NCBI GenBank assembly: GCA_026027325.1
Contig: JAMSLZ010000001.1
Coordinates: forward strand, 4,650,001 to 4,714,000
Direction of reading: 5' to 3'
Length of the DNA stretch: 64,000 nt
From: Actinomucor elegans
Taxonomy: Eukaryota > Mucoromycota > Mucoromycetes > Mucorales > Mucoraceae
Shown: piece after piece, positions 1 through 11,872 of the stretch
How positions within the stretch are numbered: position 1 is the stretch's first letter
How the letters are laid out: each line of letters opens with the position of its first letter
Position numbers and translations under genes: made by a program
Notes under the pieces: model-generated
The model's input: the letters and a program-made list of their open reading frames with translations, nothing else
Told to the model about the DNA's origin: nothing
Databases searched by the model: none

Positions 1-1520
1 AGTAATATATTGGTAGGCTTGATAAAAAAGAGAAAGAACCGAGAAGAAAAGAAAATGTTAGTAGTGTGGTAAGATACCAGTGTAATACTGTAAATAAAAG
101 AGATATAATAATATAATATAAAATTTATATCATTCGAAGGATAGTAGAATCCTGCTTAATCTATATTAACGAAGTGTTTGAGATTTATATATATAAATCT
201 ATCGCCTCATCAACTATGATTTCACTTTTAAAGGGTAGAAGGTTCTGGTACCTACATCAGGAATTGTAATATACTCACTATAGCGCTGCTAAACAATGGT
301 CTCATTAAATCCAGAACCTCATTGTAAATTTGAACTACTATTTATATGATATTAAGCTACTTTATATCAAAAGATATTGATATAATAGGAGGATATATGT
401 CATGAAGATCAAGAGGCTTATTCTTAAGAACCATTATCTGATCCAAAACTTTCATGTACTTTGCTAAAAAAAAGTCTTAATAGATCAAACAGATTGTCTT
501 TAGTATAGATTACTGTTCAGATACTTTATTACACCGATAACAATAGTAAAATTAATACTTAGTCTAAGGACAAACAGTCATATTTTTTCCAAAATTAACT
601 CATCTACATTTCCCAGCCGATTCTAGTTTAATGTCGCATCTAGACTAATTCATGTTTATGATGGGGCAATACATCTAATACATCTATCATTCAACTAAAG
701 TACAACGAAAGCACTATAGTTTTAGGTATTTGTTGTGGATCACAAGCTTTCTACGTTAAAATGAATTTAATGATCAGTATATCTCAATTAATAATTGTCT
801 ACTTGACTCATCTGATGACTGGTAATACATGTCCAAAGTAAACTACTAAATATACTAGAAGAACCATAGTTAAACCAAAAAGAAGGCATCATATTATATG
901 ATATTAACGATTTCTCATAAATTACAATCATGCAAGTGAACCAGATCCAATGAACGATCAATAAATCTCTAGGCAGATCCTGGTCAAAAGCCGCATGTGA
1001 TCAGTGCTTCATGCTCAGAATAAACTGTTACAACTGTATTATTCTTATAATTATGGGCCAAGTTACGCTAACGCAAAAGGAGTTACTCATTTATATAAAG
1101 TACTGTTTCCATTATCTGGAGTAAGGTTTGTCATTTCTCTTTCGTATATATAATTTGTATTTTTCGCTTCATTATGGCCTTCGTTACAGAAAAACTTAAG
1201 GACTGTGTCATTTACTTGAAGTCAGTTATACATAGATAACCTAGATACGCTATTGATCAAACAAGCACTCTGTAAATACTATATTTTGATGTATTCTATT
1301 ACTTGTATGTGGTAAAAATAACTTTATCTCTGTATTTGTGTCCTATCCAATATATCATGTATATTCAAACATGTTACTTTACCCTTTGGCCTATACAAAC
1401 ACGTTTAACACCATTATAAGCTGAAAGTTTATGTCTGGAAGCAGTGCATAGACGCGTTACCAACAAGGTTTACAAAAAGTAAACTCAAGATGTATAGCTA
1501 AACTTTTAGAGACTTTATTC
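1..1520. other. AT-rich spacer, no gene seen
   Basis: No frame longer than background and no recognisable protein or RNA gene. It holds one weak copy of the short dispersed repeat (991-1021) that recurs near 20.6, 40.7 and 51.7 kb. The 3' end lies just downstream of the CSN5 stop codon. Confidence 0.6.
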
Positions 1521-2925
1521 CTATTGATCTTTCTCTTCTTTACGATTGTTGAACACTTGATCTTTCAACACCTGAGAAAGTAAACCATGGACTGCTTCAA
1601 CAGTAATCTTGGAACTATCTTTTGTGACCTTATTGAGTTGGCTCTCATCATTCTTCTTCCTGTCACCATAATATCCTCCCATTCTTCCTATCATACTATC
1701 GTTTGTCTTGTTTAATTTTTGAGCAAGATCGGCCATTTGTCTTGCCGCATATTCACGATTCTAAAGGATCTAAATTAACACAGTGTTTGTAACTATATTT
1801 AAATACTTGTACTTACTGTTAAGAGTGGAGATTGAGATAACGTGTTCACCCAGTATTTGTTCCATAAAACCTCTATTAGCTGGGCATCCAAAGTTGATTT
1901 AAAATGGGACACTTCCAAAGAATAGTACCTAAATGCACATTAGACTATTGCTAAAAGCCCAATGCAAAAAGTATTTACGATTTAGCATGGACACCAAAGT
2001 CTTCTATCTTATTCAAGGGTATAGTCTGATATTCAGAAGGTCCTTCATCTGGTGGTGTATATCCCTACAGACATGATAAGTACATGTTTAGTCACATTCA
2101 GTAATGAACTTACAGCTGGATAGGTTCTGAAGGCACCAATTTCAACTTTACCAGCAGACATGGTGCGATTAGGATCAATCTGGATCAGCAAAATACATCA
2201 GCTTCTGTGATTAAGCTACATAGACTATCTTCTTTATTTACCACAACAGCTACAAATGGTTCCTGGTACTGTTGATTCAGCATTTGTGTATTAACATCAA
2301 TACCAGATAACCAACAGCCATAACCTGGGTGCGAATGATACCAGCCAAGAACATTTTCCAGTCTACCAACCTGTTTTGTTATGATTTTGTTAAAGAAACG
2401 TCTCTAGATAGTAATATCGTTGTATGTTTACCTCTTTCGACTTTTCAATATATGATACCATATACTCATAAGCTTCATTTTGTGCATTAACTCTGGTCTC
2501 GGTCCCTTCAACAGGAAGAGCAAAGCTATCCATGACATACATCGTATCTCCTTGGATTTTGCCTTGCATTAATCCCATAATTTCGATATTGCCGCCCGAG
2601 CGAGCGTGCATAACCTAAATAATCACTTATTAAGCCTATTTGATAACTGCCGCCCTCTAGTTTCGACTAGGTTACCATTTTAATCAATGCAATCGCTGAG
2701 ATTTTAACATGTTTAAAGTAATGAGGACTATATAGAACTGTTAGAATTGAAATGACGCGTCAAACTATCGAGAAAGTTTGATCTTTACTCTGCTTTCCAA
2801 GGTTTTTGAGCCACGTTTTCTTTATCTTGCACGGCGTCGTAGTAGTAAATGTGATCTAGAGTTGGATCTACGGTGGTTATATTGTTTTCCAACTCCCAAT
2901 TCTTCTGTGCAGTAGCTGCATCCAT
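1521..2925 (-). CDS. CSN5: COP9 signalosome subunit 5 (JAMM deneddylase)
   Basis: Catalytic subunit of the COP9 signalosome, a zinc isopeptidase that removes NEDD8 from cullins and so regulates SCF-type ubiquitin ligases. I start it at ATG 2925 because [15 protein letters not shown] opens the conserved N-terminus; an in-frame upstream extension to 3084 lacks family character. The gene has at least seven coding exons. Exon 1 ends near 2789, exon 2 (reading [16 protein letters not shown]) is about 2655-2717, and the MPN core begins near 2610 with [14 protein letters not shown]. The next exon carries the JAMM motif [14 protein letters not shown], with both metal histidines, the serine and the aspartate intact. 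The C-terminal exon (1521-1755) reads [16 protein letters not shown] and ends in a charged tail. Total is about 330 residues, normal for CSN5. Exon joins were inferred from GT/AG sites and conserved protein sequence. Confidence 0.95.
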
Positions 2926-3715
2926 AGTCAATGGGTTGGTGCAAAAGTTTAGCGCAAAAAAATAGTGTAAAAAGGAAGCAGCCCATTTGAATGCTCGGCG
3001 CACACTCTCTAGTTGGAAGTGTTTGGGTGCTGAATTCTGATTAGAAGCGGAGATTAAACACCCAGTTGCTGCTGCTGGCTTCACTACTTGCCACCTTGGG
3101 GCTCACTCAATAAACTAAAATTTTTGATATTGATTTTAATGGTGAGAAAAGTCATTAAACAAAGATCATCTCGCATTTTAACAAGTCCATGGAGTATATT
3201 TTGATAATAAGCTGCTTTTTTTTTTTTTTTTTAAAAAAAAACAATCATAACTCTGTGTTTTATACAGATACACAGATATGTCTATCTATGCTCATTGGCA
3301 CACAGAGCGTATATTGCTTAACAAACATGTATATGTGATGCTAATTGCACGCCCCAAAAAAGCGCAGAATGACATGAAAGAGGCCGGTGAAGATAACACC
3401 CTTGATTTTCTCCTGAAGTTATCTAGAATCTTAAGGCTTTACATTGAAATATATTTTATATACAACAACAAAACCTACAAGTATATTTATATACTATCCA
3501 ATTTTTTAACTGTAAAGTATACATTGCATGTTGATTAAATTTGCAAGGCCTATGGATCTCTTTATCGATCATGTTCAAATGTTGCATCTGACAAATATTC
3601 CATGTTTAGAATAAATAGCTACATTTATTGATTTCAAGAGTGGGAGAAGCATGCAAAGTAAATCCGTTCGTCAATCATTATACACATATTTTATTTATTA
3701 TATACCATCAATTAA
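2926..3715. other. Spacer between CSN5 and the PH-domain gene
   Basis: Serves as the CSN5 promoter side and the 3' side of the upstream gene. It contains a T17A9 tract (3216-3241). Short frames here do not look coding. Confidence 0.5.
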
Positions 3716-6700
3716 TTATTTACAAGAAAATGGTTGAAGGCGATCATCCATCTTACTGCGTATCATATGTTCAGTTACAGTATTCAATGCACAAACCCAT
3801 TCTTCCTTTTCTCTTCTACTCGGCGCTAGAAAAGTCCACGTACTGCCATTTGGGTTTAACCTCTGATCACGATGATACACACGCAATCGTTGTCTTTGAG
3901 TGCTGAAATAGCGTCTTAATTTGGGTTTCCAAATAGAAAATATACAAGACAAAGTATCATCGTCAGTAGATAAACCATTGCGATAAATACGAGCAGATTT
4001 TTTGATGAGATTATCTTGGTTCGACCCTTTCTTTTTTTTACTGCAGTCAACGCCAGAATAAAAGTAGCTTCCAGCAATATCAAGCGTCCCTTTTCGTTCA
4101 TGATTGCAACTCTTTTTCGTTGAATTTCTATTGTAAACATCGTAAAACAAGATCCATCCATTCGACGTGAGTATAAAAATCTTTTGTGAGTAACTTCCTC
4201 GTTTGTGGGGTTTATAGTACAAAATGCCAGATTTCTAATATAGAGTTTAATTAGCCAAAAAGTTATCACTAAACAAGATTTAAAAAGTTACCACAACATC
4301 ACGGCATTGTTCATAAAAACAATAGCTCCAGATTCGTGTATCCGCTAGCTGTTTTTGTTTCTTTTGAGAAATCTTGATTTCATTGTTCTTGGTTAATGAG
4401 TCGGTTTCAGAAATCGAGCCAATATTACAAGCGCTGCTGGCAAAGTTATCAAGAGAGTGTGCATCTTTTTCAGCTTCTTTACGAGCTTTCCAATATACGA
4501 TAATTTGCGCTAAATAGCTAACCCATAGATCGCATGTATCACTGGAATATGCCTACATTACTGATTAGTACGCGATGCAGTTAGTTCTTCTTTGAGACTT
4601 CCTACTTCAAACTTGATTTGTAAACCATTCGTCATAATGATCTCCAAGCAAGGTTTCTTTCTGCTCGTATTTTCCAAAGAATTTTGTTCATTTTGTGCCA
4701 GCGGCTGATATTTCTTTTGCGAGATCGAAGATCGAGCAGTAGGCCAATGAAGCAAGCTGACATTGCTGCTGCTTGGAATGTCCTGTTCATCATCTATGGT
4801 TTCTGTAAATGCTCTTCTAACATAAGACACTTCGGTCAAGTCAATTACACCTTTGGCTTCAATCATGAGCCGCATACGGCGACGAACTTCGCCTGCTTCA
4901 ACTTCAGGTGTACATGTCTTTGTGTAAGGTGAGACGGCAGACACATAAGGTTGCACTCTAATGTTTTTTGGTAATAAATCTTCATCTATCAAACAAGTGG
5001 TATTGGGTGGTTCCACTTTAGATGCAGGTGCATAGAATAAATATTGGTCAAACGAAGCGAAATAGCTCATTTTTCGATTGCTATGAAAGACACCTGGAGC
5101 GCCGTGGAAGTCAGACACTTGAATCAAGAATCCTTCAACTGGTGGTGGTTCTTTCAATTTCAAATTTTCGGGGAGGATGATATCGTGCGGCGTGTGTTCA
5201 ATCATACGCAGTTCAAGACGGTGTGTTTGCTCAATGCTTTGTGGGCAAATGACTGAATCAATTCGCTTGTTTTGATCGGAAGAAGAGTGCGTCCAATAAA
5301 CCCATTCTGCTCGATCACCAACTGTCCAACAGAGCCCAAAACTGTCTGTTGAAACGGTGTTTTCAGTATTTTCAGTGTTATTACCATTGGAGACCATGAG
5401 ATGTTGACCAAAATCCCACCCATCTTCTTCTAGTACTGATATAACAGCCTCTTTCACGACTTCCATTGTAACCTCATTACTGTCTTTGATATGTGACAAA
5501 GGTAAGTTAACAGAGAGATCCAATACAGGTATATACACTTCACACCATTGAGGAGTGGCACGCTTGCATTCTGATGGTAGCATGTCATACAGTTGCATGT
5601 ACCATTCTTGACATTTTAAAAACGACCTTGCCTTGAAAGTATGCGTGATCATCATGGGTGTATGTGCGCTATTAGATTGATACCGTAGACAAAAGGTATA
5701 ATCCAAAGAGGATAACAGAAATAATTCTAATTTCTTGGGTCTACTGCTTCCTACCAAGTAAATGCGATGTTCAAGCCTTTTTTTAGGCCAATATAATTTC
5801 TATTTAAGCTAGTCAGCGTCTGAACAAGAAGAATTGCTATATACTTACTGAAGATGAGTACGTTGATATATAAGAGTTAGTCAATACGAGCTCTACTTGT
5901 CTCCATTTTTCAGTTAGTAAATCATAACGTGCTTCCTTTGCAGCTTTATAACGCGAAGGCTCAGAGCCTGTATACTCCTTGACAGATCGCATACATAAAA
6001 TAGGCTCTATTTTGATAGGCTTTCCAGTTGGAATAGGCTCTGGCTCAGGTGTAACAATGGTGGGTATTCGAGAAGCAACAATGGCTGATCCAGGCTTTCT
6101 CCAAAGTAAAGACTTCTTTTTACTACCCAGACGTACAGAACGACGCATCCTTTTCTTTTTCTGTGCATTTGTTGGTAAAGAAGATGTTGCAGTTGCAGGT
6201 GGCGAAGGTGGAGGAGTTTCTTCATGAGGTTGGTTCATTGGTAGTTTACCTTTGTTCTGTTGTGTTGGTCTTATTGTCTTGATAGATTCTGCGTCGGTGC
6301 TGCTGCTTAATATATCTTCTTTTGGCTGAGCAGAGGATGATGCTTCTACGGTTGTATCTATTAATTCATTTCCTGAGGAAACAAGTAAACTATAATCGAT
6401 TTCATCCTCATCCTCTTGTTCAGCCATTCTTTCTAGAAATCGGTAAGAAGAATTGACACTACTGCGATAGGGTGAAGAATGAGTCTGAGAGCGAGCAGTA
6501 ACAAAACTTGTTCCATCTGAGCTCGTATGGTCATAAACTGGCCCAGGTGATATAATACCAGGAGATTTGGTGCTATTGGTGATTTCACTGCCCTTTCTCG
6601 GACGTATCGCAGTAATGGAACTCGTGTGGCTAAGTCGGATTATTAGATGACCTTTCTCGGTGTATATACTCATATATATATATGTATGCTTACTCGTGCA

Positions 6701-6902
6701 GTAGATTTGTGTTTGAATGCGAATCTATAGAATTGCGATTGTCAGCATCTTGTTGAATGGGTCGCAATTGTTCCGGCTGAGGAGGAGGAGGAGGAGGAGG
6801 AGCCTTTATATCCCATGGACCAATAAACACACGGTTGGCACAATTTTTTCTATGCAAAAACTTTGTGCTTTCAACATGAGTTTCGTCCTCTATATCGATC
6901 AT
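3716..6902 (-). CDS. Spo71/Mug56-like multi-PH-domain protein
   Basis: Large protein of roughly 960 residues, likely membrane-associated. Exons read from 6902 (MIDIEDETHVESTKF, then a polyproline stretch from GGA repeats near 6780), through 6673-5837 (Ser/Thr-rich linker with a basic RRSVRLGSKKKS patch), to 5790-4600 and 4545-3716. The long middle exon opens with WPKKRLEHRIYLVG and reads FKARSFLKCQEWYMQLYD, a PH-domain-like beta strand and C-terminal helix. A second PH-like unit ends AYSSDTCDLWVSYLAQIIVY. A third starts LYYKPHKRGSYSQKIF and ends in REKEEWVCALNTVTEHM. The multiple PH modules and N-terminus suggest the fungal Spo71/Mug56 family, whose yeast member binds Vps13 and helps extend the prospore membrane. 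That family call rests on remembered architecture. A 50-nt intron around 4549-4600 is inferred because the continuous frame meets a stop directly after a TACTAAT branch-like site. Confidence 0.6.
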
Positions 6903-9214
6903 TTTTAAAGCGTAAACAGGAAGAAAAGGATATTGAAAGTATAAAACAGTGATGAGCTATTCATGACGGCTCGCATTACTTAATAAGGCAAGGCTAAGGG
7001 TTCCGATAACCTTACACAAAACGAATTTATTGGACAATTTTGTGCTGCAGAGGATGGAATGCTACGTATTATACGTTTTCCAGTATCTAAATGCATCGAT
7101 TATACTGAGTGGATTGTGTTTTACGTATTTCCCGTGTTTCAACGTTTCATTTCGGCTCATTGCTGATCTATATGCAATTTTGTTAAAAGATATATATATA
7201 AATAAAAAGGATCTCCGTTCAAAAGCATTAAATGCGACTGGTATGAAAATACAGCGAGTAGAGATCAAATACATAACACTCAATTCAAATCAGTGCAATA
7301 TCATCGATGGTATAGACGGAAAGAGAAGGACTCATAAAAGCAAATTGAATCATTACACAACGATTGATGCGCAATTATTTCTGTTGATCCATATGGATTG
7401 TTATTGTAATTGTGTGTCAAGTGTTTCTGAATTGCTTCGAACGAGCAGTTTTGAAACATGGTCCTATCAAATCTGAGAACCTCTAACTTTTATCCGATTT
7501 TGAAGAAGCATGCACTACTTTCCCTCTCTCTTCACAGTAAGTAATCAATATATATATATATAAAAGATGTGCAAAAATATAGACGCATGCTTTAAACTAT
7601 AGCAGCAAGGATACTTTAGCAGCCATACTGCTAAAATGTCTTTGGTACTGTCAAACGATGAAACAGAGATAGCATTGTGTCGGAGATTTAACATAAAGTC
7701 ACTCAGGGCACTTCAAAAATATTGACCGAATTTTGGTCTCATTTTTAATGGTAAGTGATTGTCGATACGCAAAAAGTGCAGTAAAGATTCTATGAATTAT
7801 GAGATGGCGCACATAATGGTGTAATTACCACACGTAGTTTCCTTTAGTTGATCGATTTAGGTTAGATAAACGGCTCATTTAAAAATGCAACCATAACTCA
7901 AGTATTCTATATGATAAAGTCCACAAAGAATATGTTGTCTTATTTATCAAAGTTTTAAATTTACGTCAATTATAAAATATGGCCCGAAAATACCTTCTTC
8001 CTGCCCCACAAAATAGGAGAAGGCATGGGAAATTTGGGCCTGAGGGCATGCTTTGAAATTCTTTCAAAAATCGCTCTTTTCCCAGTATCTGAACATTTCT
8101 CAATATATTCAAACAATGATGCATCCGATAGCTAGAATACGTTAAAAAGTGAGCCATTAAATGTACTGGAGCTATATTTTAACTGAAACTCAATGATTGT
8201 TTAATAGTTGATAATATATATATATATACATTTCACACAAATTAGATCAAATACTCTCTGCATTTCTCAACCGATCTTGGTCAAACCTGACATCTGTTTC
8301 ATAATGAGATATTATACTTACTAGAATCTTTACCAAATAGCAGATTGTAGTGGTGAGCTTGTTATTTTAAAAGAACAGAGATCATGACACTCAATGCTGC
8401 CTAACACCTCTCAACAAAAGCCAATCTCTCTATCCATTAAAATTTTGTGTGGGCTATGATCATCTTGCCCAAACCCTCTTTTTTCATCATGCCCACATTA
8501 GTATTGATAAAAAAGGAAGTCTTCATCAGGCTACTACTGCTGAAATTCGAAGCGCGAAATTCATTGGCTATCGATGATGGAAAACTGTCGTATTGCGCAC
8601 TGGAAATTTTGATATCACTAAAACATATCCAGACTAATGATAAATCGAGATTTATTGCTGCTTTTCAGGTAAATCATAGGAAAGAATATAGCGCTTGCAG
8701 CAGAAAATTTTTCATAGTCAAACTAAAAACTAGAAATAAAAACAACAGACAATATAGATTGATATATGCTGAGTAGCGAAGCTTGAATGATGAAGAAAGA
8801 ATGCTATTGGTGCCCATTAGTATTACACAGGCGCAATGCAACTAACAAGCCGAGATAATCAACAATTTCCGGAAAAAACTAGAAAGAAACATACTCTTTC
8901 CAATGAATTACTTATACAGCAGCCCAGACAAGTGGTATATAGTCACTTGAATCATTAGATTTTACATAATTGTGCTGTAACACAGTGGTAGTCTGACACA
9001 GTCTGTAGCATAACTCGATACAGTCTAGTCTCTTCCCATTGAATAATAAATAAGTCGCATTTGGGCATTATTATTATGTCTGTGTGACGAAATCAGGTTT
9101 CGAAATCATTCTGCCAAGGAATACAATGTACAAGAGGATTTTATTGTGTTCTACATATATATAATATTTACATAAGCAAGAAGAGAGAAGTAATATGTAA
9201 AAGAGGACGGAATT
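6903..9214. other. Long AT-rich spacer
   Basis: The longest open frames (7030-7476 and 8447-8776, plus strand) have background-like composition, no motif and no splice context, so I do not call them. There are small (TA)n runs near 7550 and 8214. Confidence 0.5.
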
Positions 9215-9949
9215 TCATTTTTTAACAGAATCATTAGACCCTACTCTTCGATGATGGATGTTGTGTAAAGCAGAGTTAAGTTTGGCCATAAATTTCTTTT
9301 TGTGCTGTGAGGATATAGATACAACGCTGTTTTCGCTAACCTGTCTCGAAAGATCAATGTCCTCGGGCTGTTCTTCAATGGTCTCAAAAGATACGCTCGA
9401 TTGATTTGAGAGTGTGATGCTTAGCGCTGGTGAAGGTGTAGGTGCTGGGTATACAAGTGCCCTTGGAGTTGGTGCTGGGCTTACTCCATTGCTTGAATCT
9501 GAAGAAGCGTCGTTCGCTGATGGAGATACTGACCCTCCAATTGATTTAGGTTTAGGATCACCATGTACCGGAGCCCGCCCTAATTTAACTCGTGTCTTTT
9601 GCCACCATAGTGGAGGACATGTTGTACCTTTCCGTTCATCATGAACATTAGGCCTTTGGCGGTAATTGACGATTGGTGTTGGTAAACTCGATCTACGTTC
9701 TGTTTCGCTTTGGTCCAACTTGACAAAATCATCATTTGTAAAAACAGTATGCGCTGGTCGAGGCGGCGCTGAGTGAGCTCTGTGTCTTGCAAGTATGGTC
9801 ATTGCGGATTGTTCGGGCGCTAGTAACCCAGATTCTCGAAATACACAGTAAAGAGCTGAATAGATCCAACAAATTTCTGATTGCACCAGTGCGACAGATA
9901 TTAACAGATATTTGGGAATATTTTTCTCATAGAAAATTTGAGGCTTCAT
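9215..9949 (-). CDS. Unknown Ser/Pro-rich protein, 244 residues
   Basis: I do not recognise this protein. The N-terminal 50 residues are hydrophobic and mixed (LLISVALVQSEICWIYSALY, then CVFRESGLL). The rest is low complexity: RHRAHSAPPRPAH, a short conserved-looking WWQKTRVKLGRAPVHGDPKP, Ala-Pro-Thr repeats (VSPAPTPRALVYPAPTPSPA) and a basic tail HKKKFMAKLNSALHNIHHRR. A single uninterrupted 735-bp frame in AT-rich DNA, with codon usage like its neighbours, supports a real gene. The start at 9949 is the first ATG; an internal ATG before ILARHRAH is the alternative. The disordered body with basic and Ser-rich segments would suit a phosphorylated adaptor, but no function is assigned. Confidence 0.6.
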   Translation of the reverse strand: MKPQIFYEKNIPKYLLISVALVQSEICWIYSALYCVFRESGLLAPEQSAMTILARHRAHSAPPRPAHTVFTNDDFVKLDQSETERRSSLPTPIVNYRQRPNVHDERKGTTCPPLWWQKTRVKLGRAPVHGDPKPKSIGGSVSPSANDASSDSSNGVSPAPTPRALVYPAPTPSPALSITLSNQSSVSFETIEEQPEDIDLSRQVSENSVVSISSQHKKKFMAKLNSALHNIHHRRVGSNDSVKK

Positions 9950-11872
9950 AATTCAGATAGATTCTAAGAAGAAAGAAAAGACACTCGGTGGAACTTTTTC
10001 AGATTTTATATTCAAGTGCATACCGTTGAAACGCCGCATACAGGCCATGACGAATAAGTTAAATGGGTGAAAAATACTCAATCGATCAAAGTTTCAATTA
10101 TAATCTAATAATATCCTGACACAGGACACTTTTGGGGTGTATGTTAAGATCGCTTCATTCTACTCAATGGGCTGCCTAGGCTTTTACTGGGTTTTTCTGA
10201 TATTTGAGTGCTGGATTTCCGGTGGTACAGATCCTGGTTTAACCCTAACCAGGAATAAAGTCACCGGTTTATCTCCGTTATGAACATTATTTTTAGGTAA
10301 ATTGACCGCTCTATCCCAAGAGATAGTTGGCTCTTGATAAGATATTCTTGCCAACATTCAAGCATTCTTATTTCACCAAGAATAAGCGCACTTTTAACAA
10401 TCAGTATAAAAAAATCAGTCTATACAATATCTTTATATAGTGTTCGATTGGTCTTGTTATGTGATGAAAAATTTATATTCACATCATCAATCCTGTTTAT
10501 AAGGGCATTGCTAGTTATCAAAGCAACGATTCATAACAATTCACGTGTTTGAAACAGCCGCGGAATATCCGTAACTCAAATTGCCCAGACTTCTTATTCA
10601 ACTGGCAGATAATCAATAATTAAACAATGCCAATGACAATAGAGATAGGTTTTACCTACTCCGAACTTTCAGTTCCTTCTGTTCTGTCAAAATATCGCAC
10701 ACAGTCGATTCTTGATTGGGGAATATTTTTACACTCACCCTTACCAGATATACAGATAAATTAAAAAAAGGTACTCTTAGGTCATTGTTAAATCTTCCAT
10801 TGGGAACAAAACGCTCAGCGAAAATGTATTCAAGTAGATCTTGGAATATGACGGATGCTGCAGCTCATTCTGAACTTGGACTATTGAACAGATGCGATAT
10901 TAGACCGAGATTGACCGAGATCGCACACATCAGAATGTGTCGTGTCCATTTTCTACGCTGCGATTATTGGAAAAAAAATAATGAAATTCAGCAGTGATTA
11001 CTAAACAATAAAAATAAAAATTGTAGCATGAAAGGCAAAAAGTATTTATTCACACTTTGTCTACTTTATATAACTTTTAGAAAACTTTAACAATGCAATA
11101 TTTATAAGAAAATGAAAGGAAAAATCTTTCTTCAGCAGTTAAAGATGCTATATTTTCGAGATTATCTATCATTTGTTTACATTGTTATATTGTTACAAGA
11201 CCATATTCATCCGAAAGAGGCATTTTTTTTCTATATTTCCCTGATTAGGAAATGTTTGTCTTGTATGGTCGTTAATATGGGCATAATTATTTGTATTTCT
11301 TTATTAAAAACATCATTGGTGAATCACCACATAACACTCTGAAACCCAATGAAGTACGAGTATTTTCGCGGCCCAGAAATCGATTGTTTGCGATCGGATG
11401 GATTCATTAGTGATAAATGATCATAAGTTCAGGATACACTTCCTACAGATCAACAAGTAAAGGTAATAAAGCTTTGAAACACCTGATACATAGATATAAA
11501 TGTGGTCTTTGTAACCTGCTCAGCTAATTTTTGCAATCACAGGTCAATACTGAAGTGTGCTGGGTTATTCCGAAGCTGCTGTGTTTTTCTTTTACTCTTT
11601 TAAGATTTTATGTCATTCGAAAGACACTTACACTTTCTGAGATTTTTTATGATTGTGAACTGATAATTATGAATCATATATGAGGTTTTTTTACTAAGAC
11701 AATATTGACTTAAAAAAAAAAAGGTTAAATCGGTGCCTGATTCTATAAACAAACTTAGAACGTCATATGTAAAGCAGTTGATTACAAGATGATTATATAT
11801 AAATACATGAAGGAAATATAATGGATAAAATAGATTTCAGTCTATAAATGATACCATTAGGCAAAAGAATCA
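9950..11872. other. Spacer with no convincing gene
   Basis: Contains scattered short frames (10334-10552, 10716-10997, 11112-11342) without motifs or splice support. It includes the 3' region of the permease gene that starts at 13926. Confidence 0.45.

Noticed and set aside
3278..3906. Two plus-strand frames (86 and 92 codons) before and overlapping the PH-domain gene end
   Set aside because: The second is antisense to a clear PH-domain exon; the first lies in AT-rich spacer with no motif.
7030..7476. 148-codon plus-strand frame
   Set aside because: Random-looking composition, no domain or splice context, in a 2.3-kb spacer.
8447..8776. 109-codon plus-strand frame
   Set aside because: No motif, Lys/Ile/Leu-rich as expected from AT-rich DNA; no upstream promoter-like sequence.
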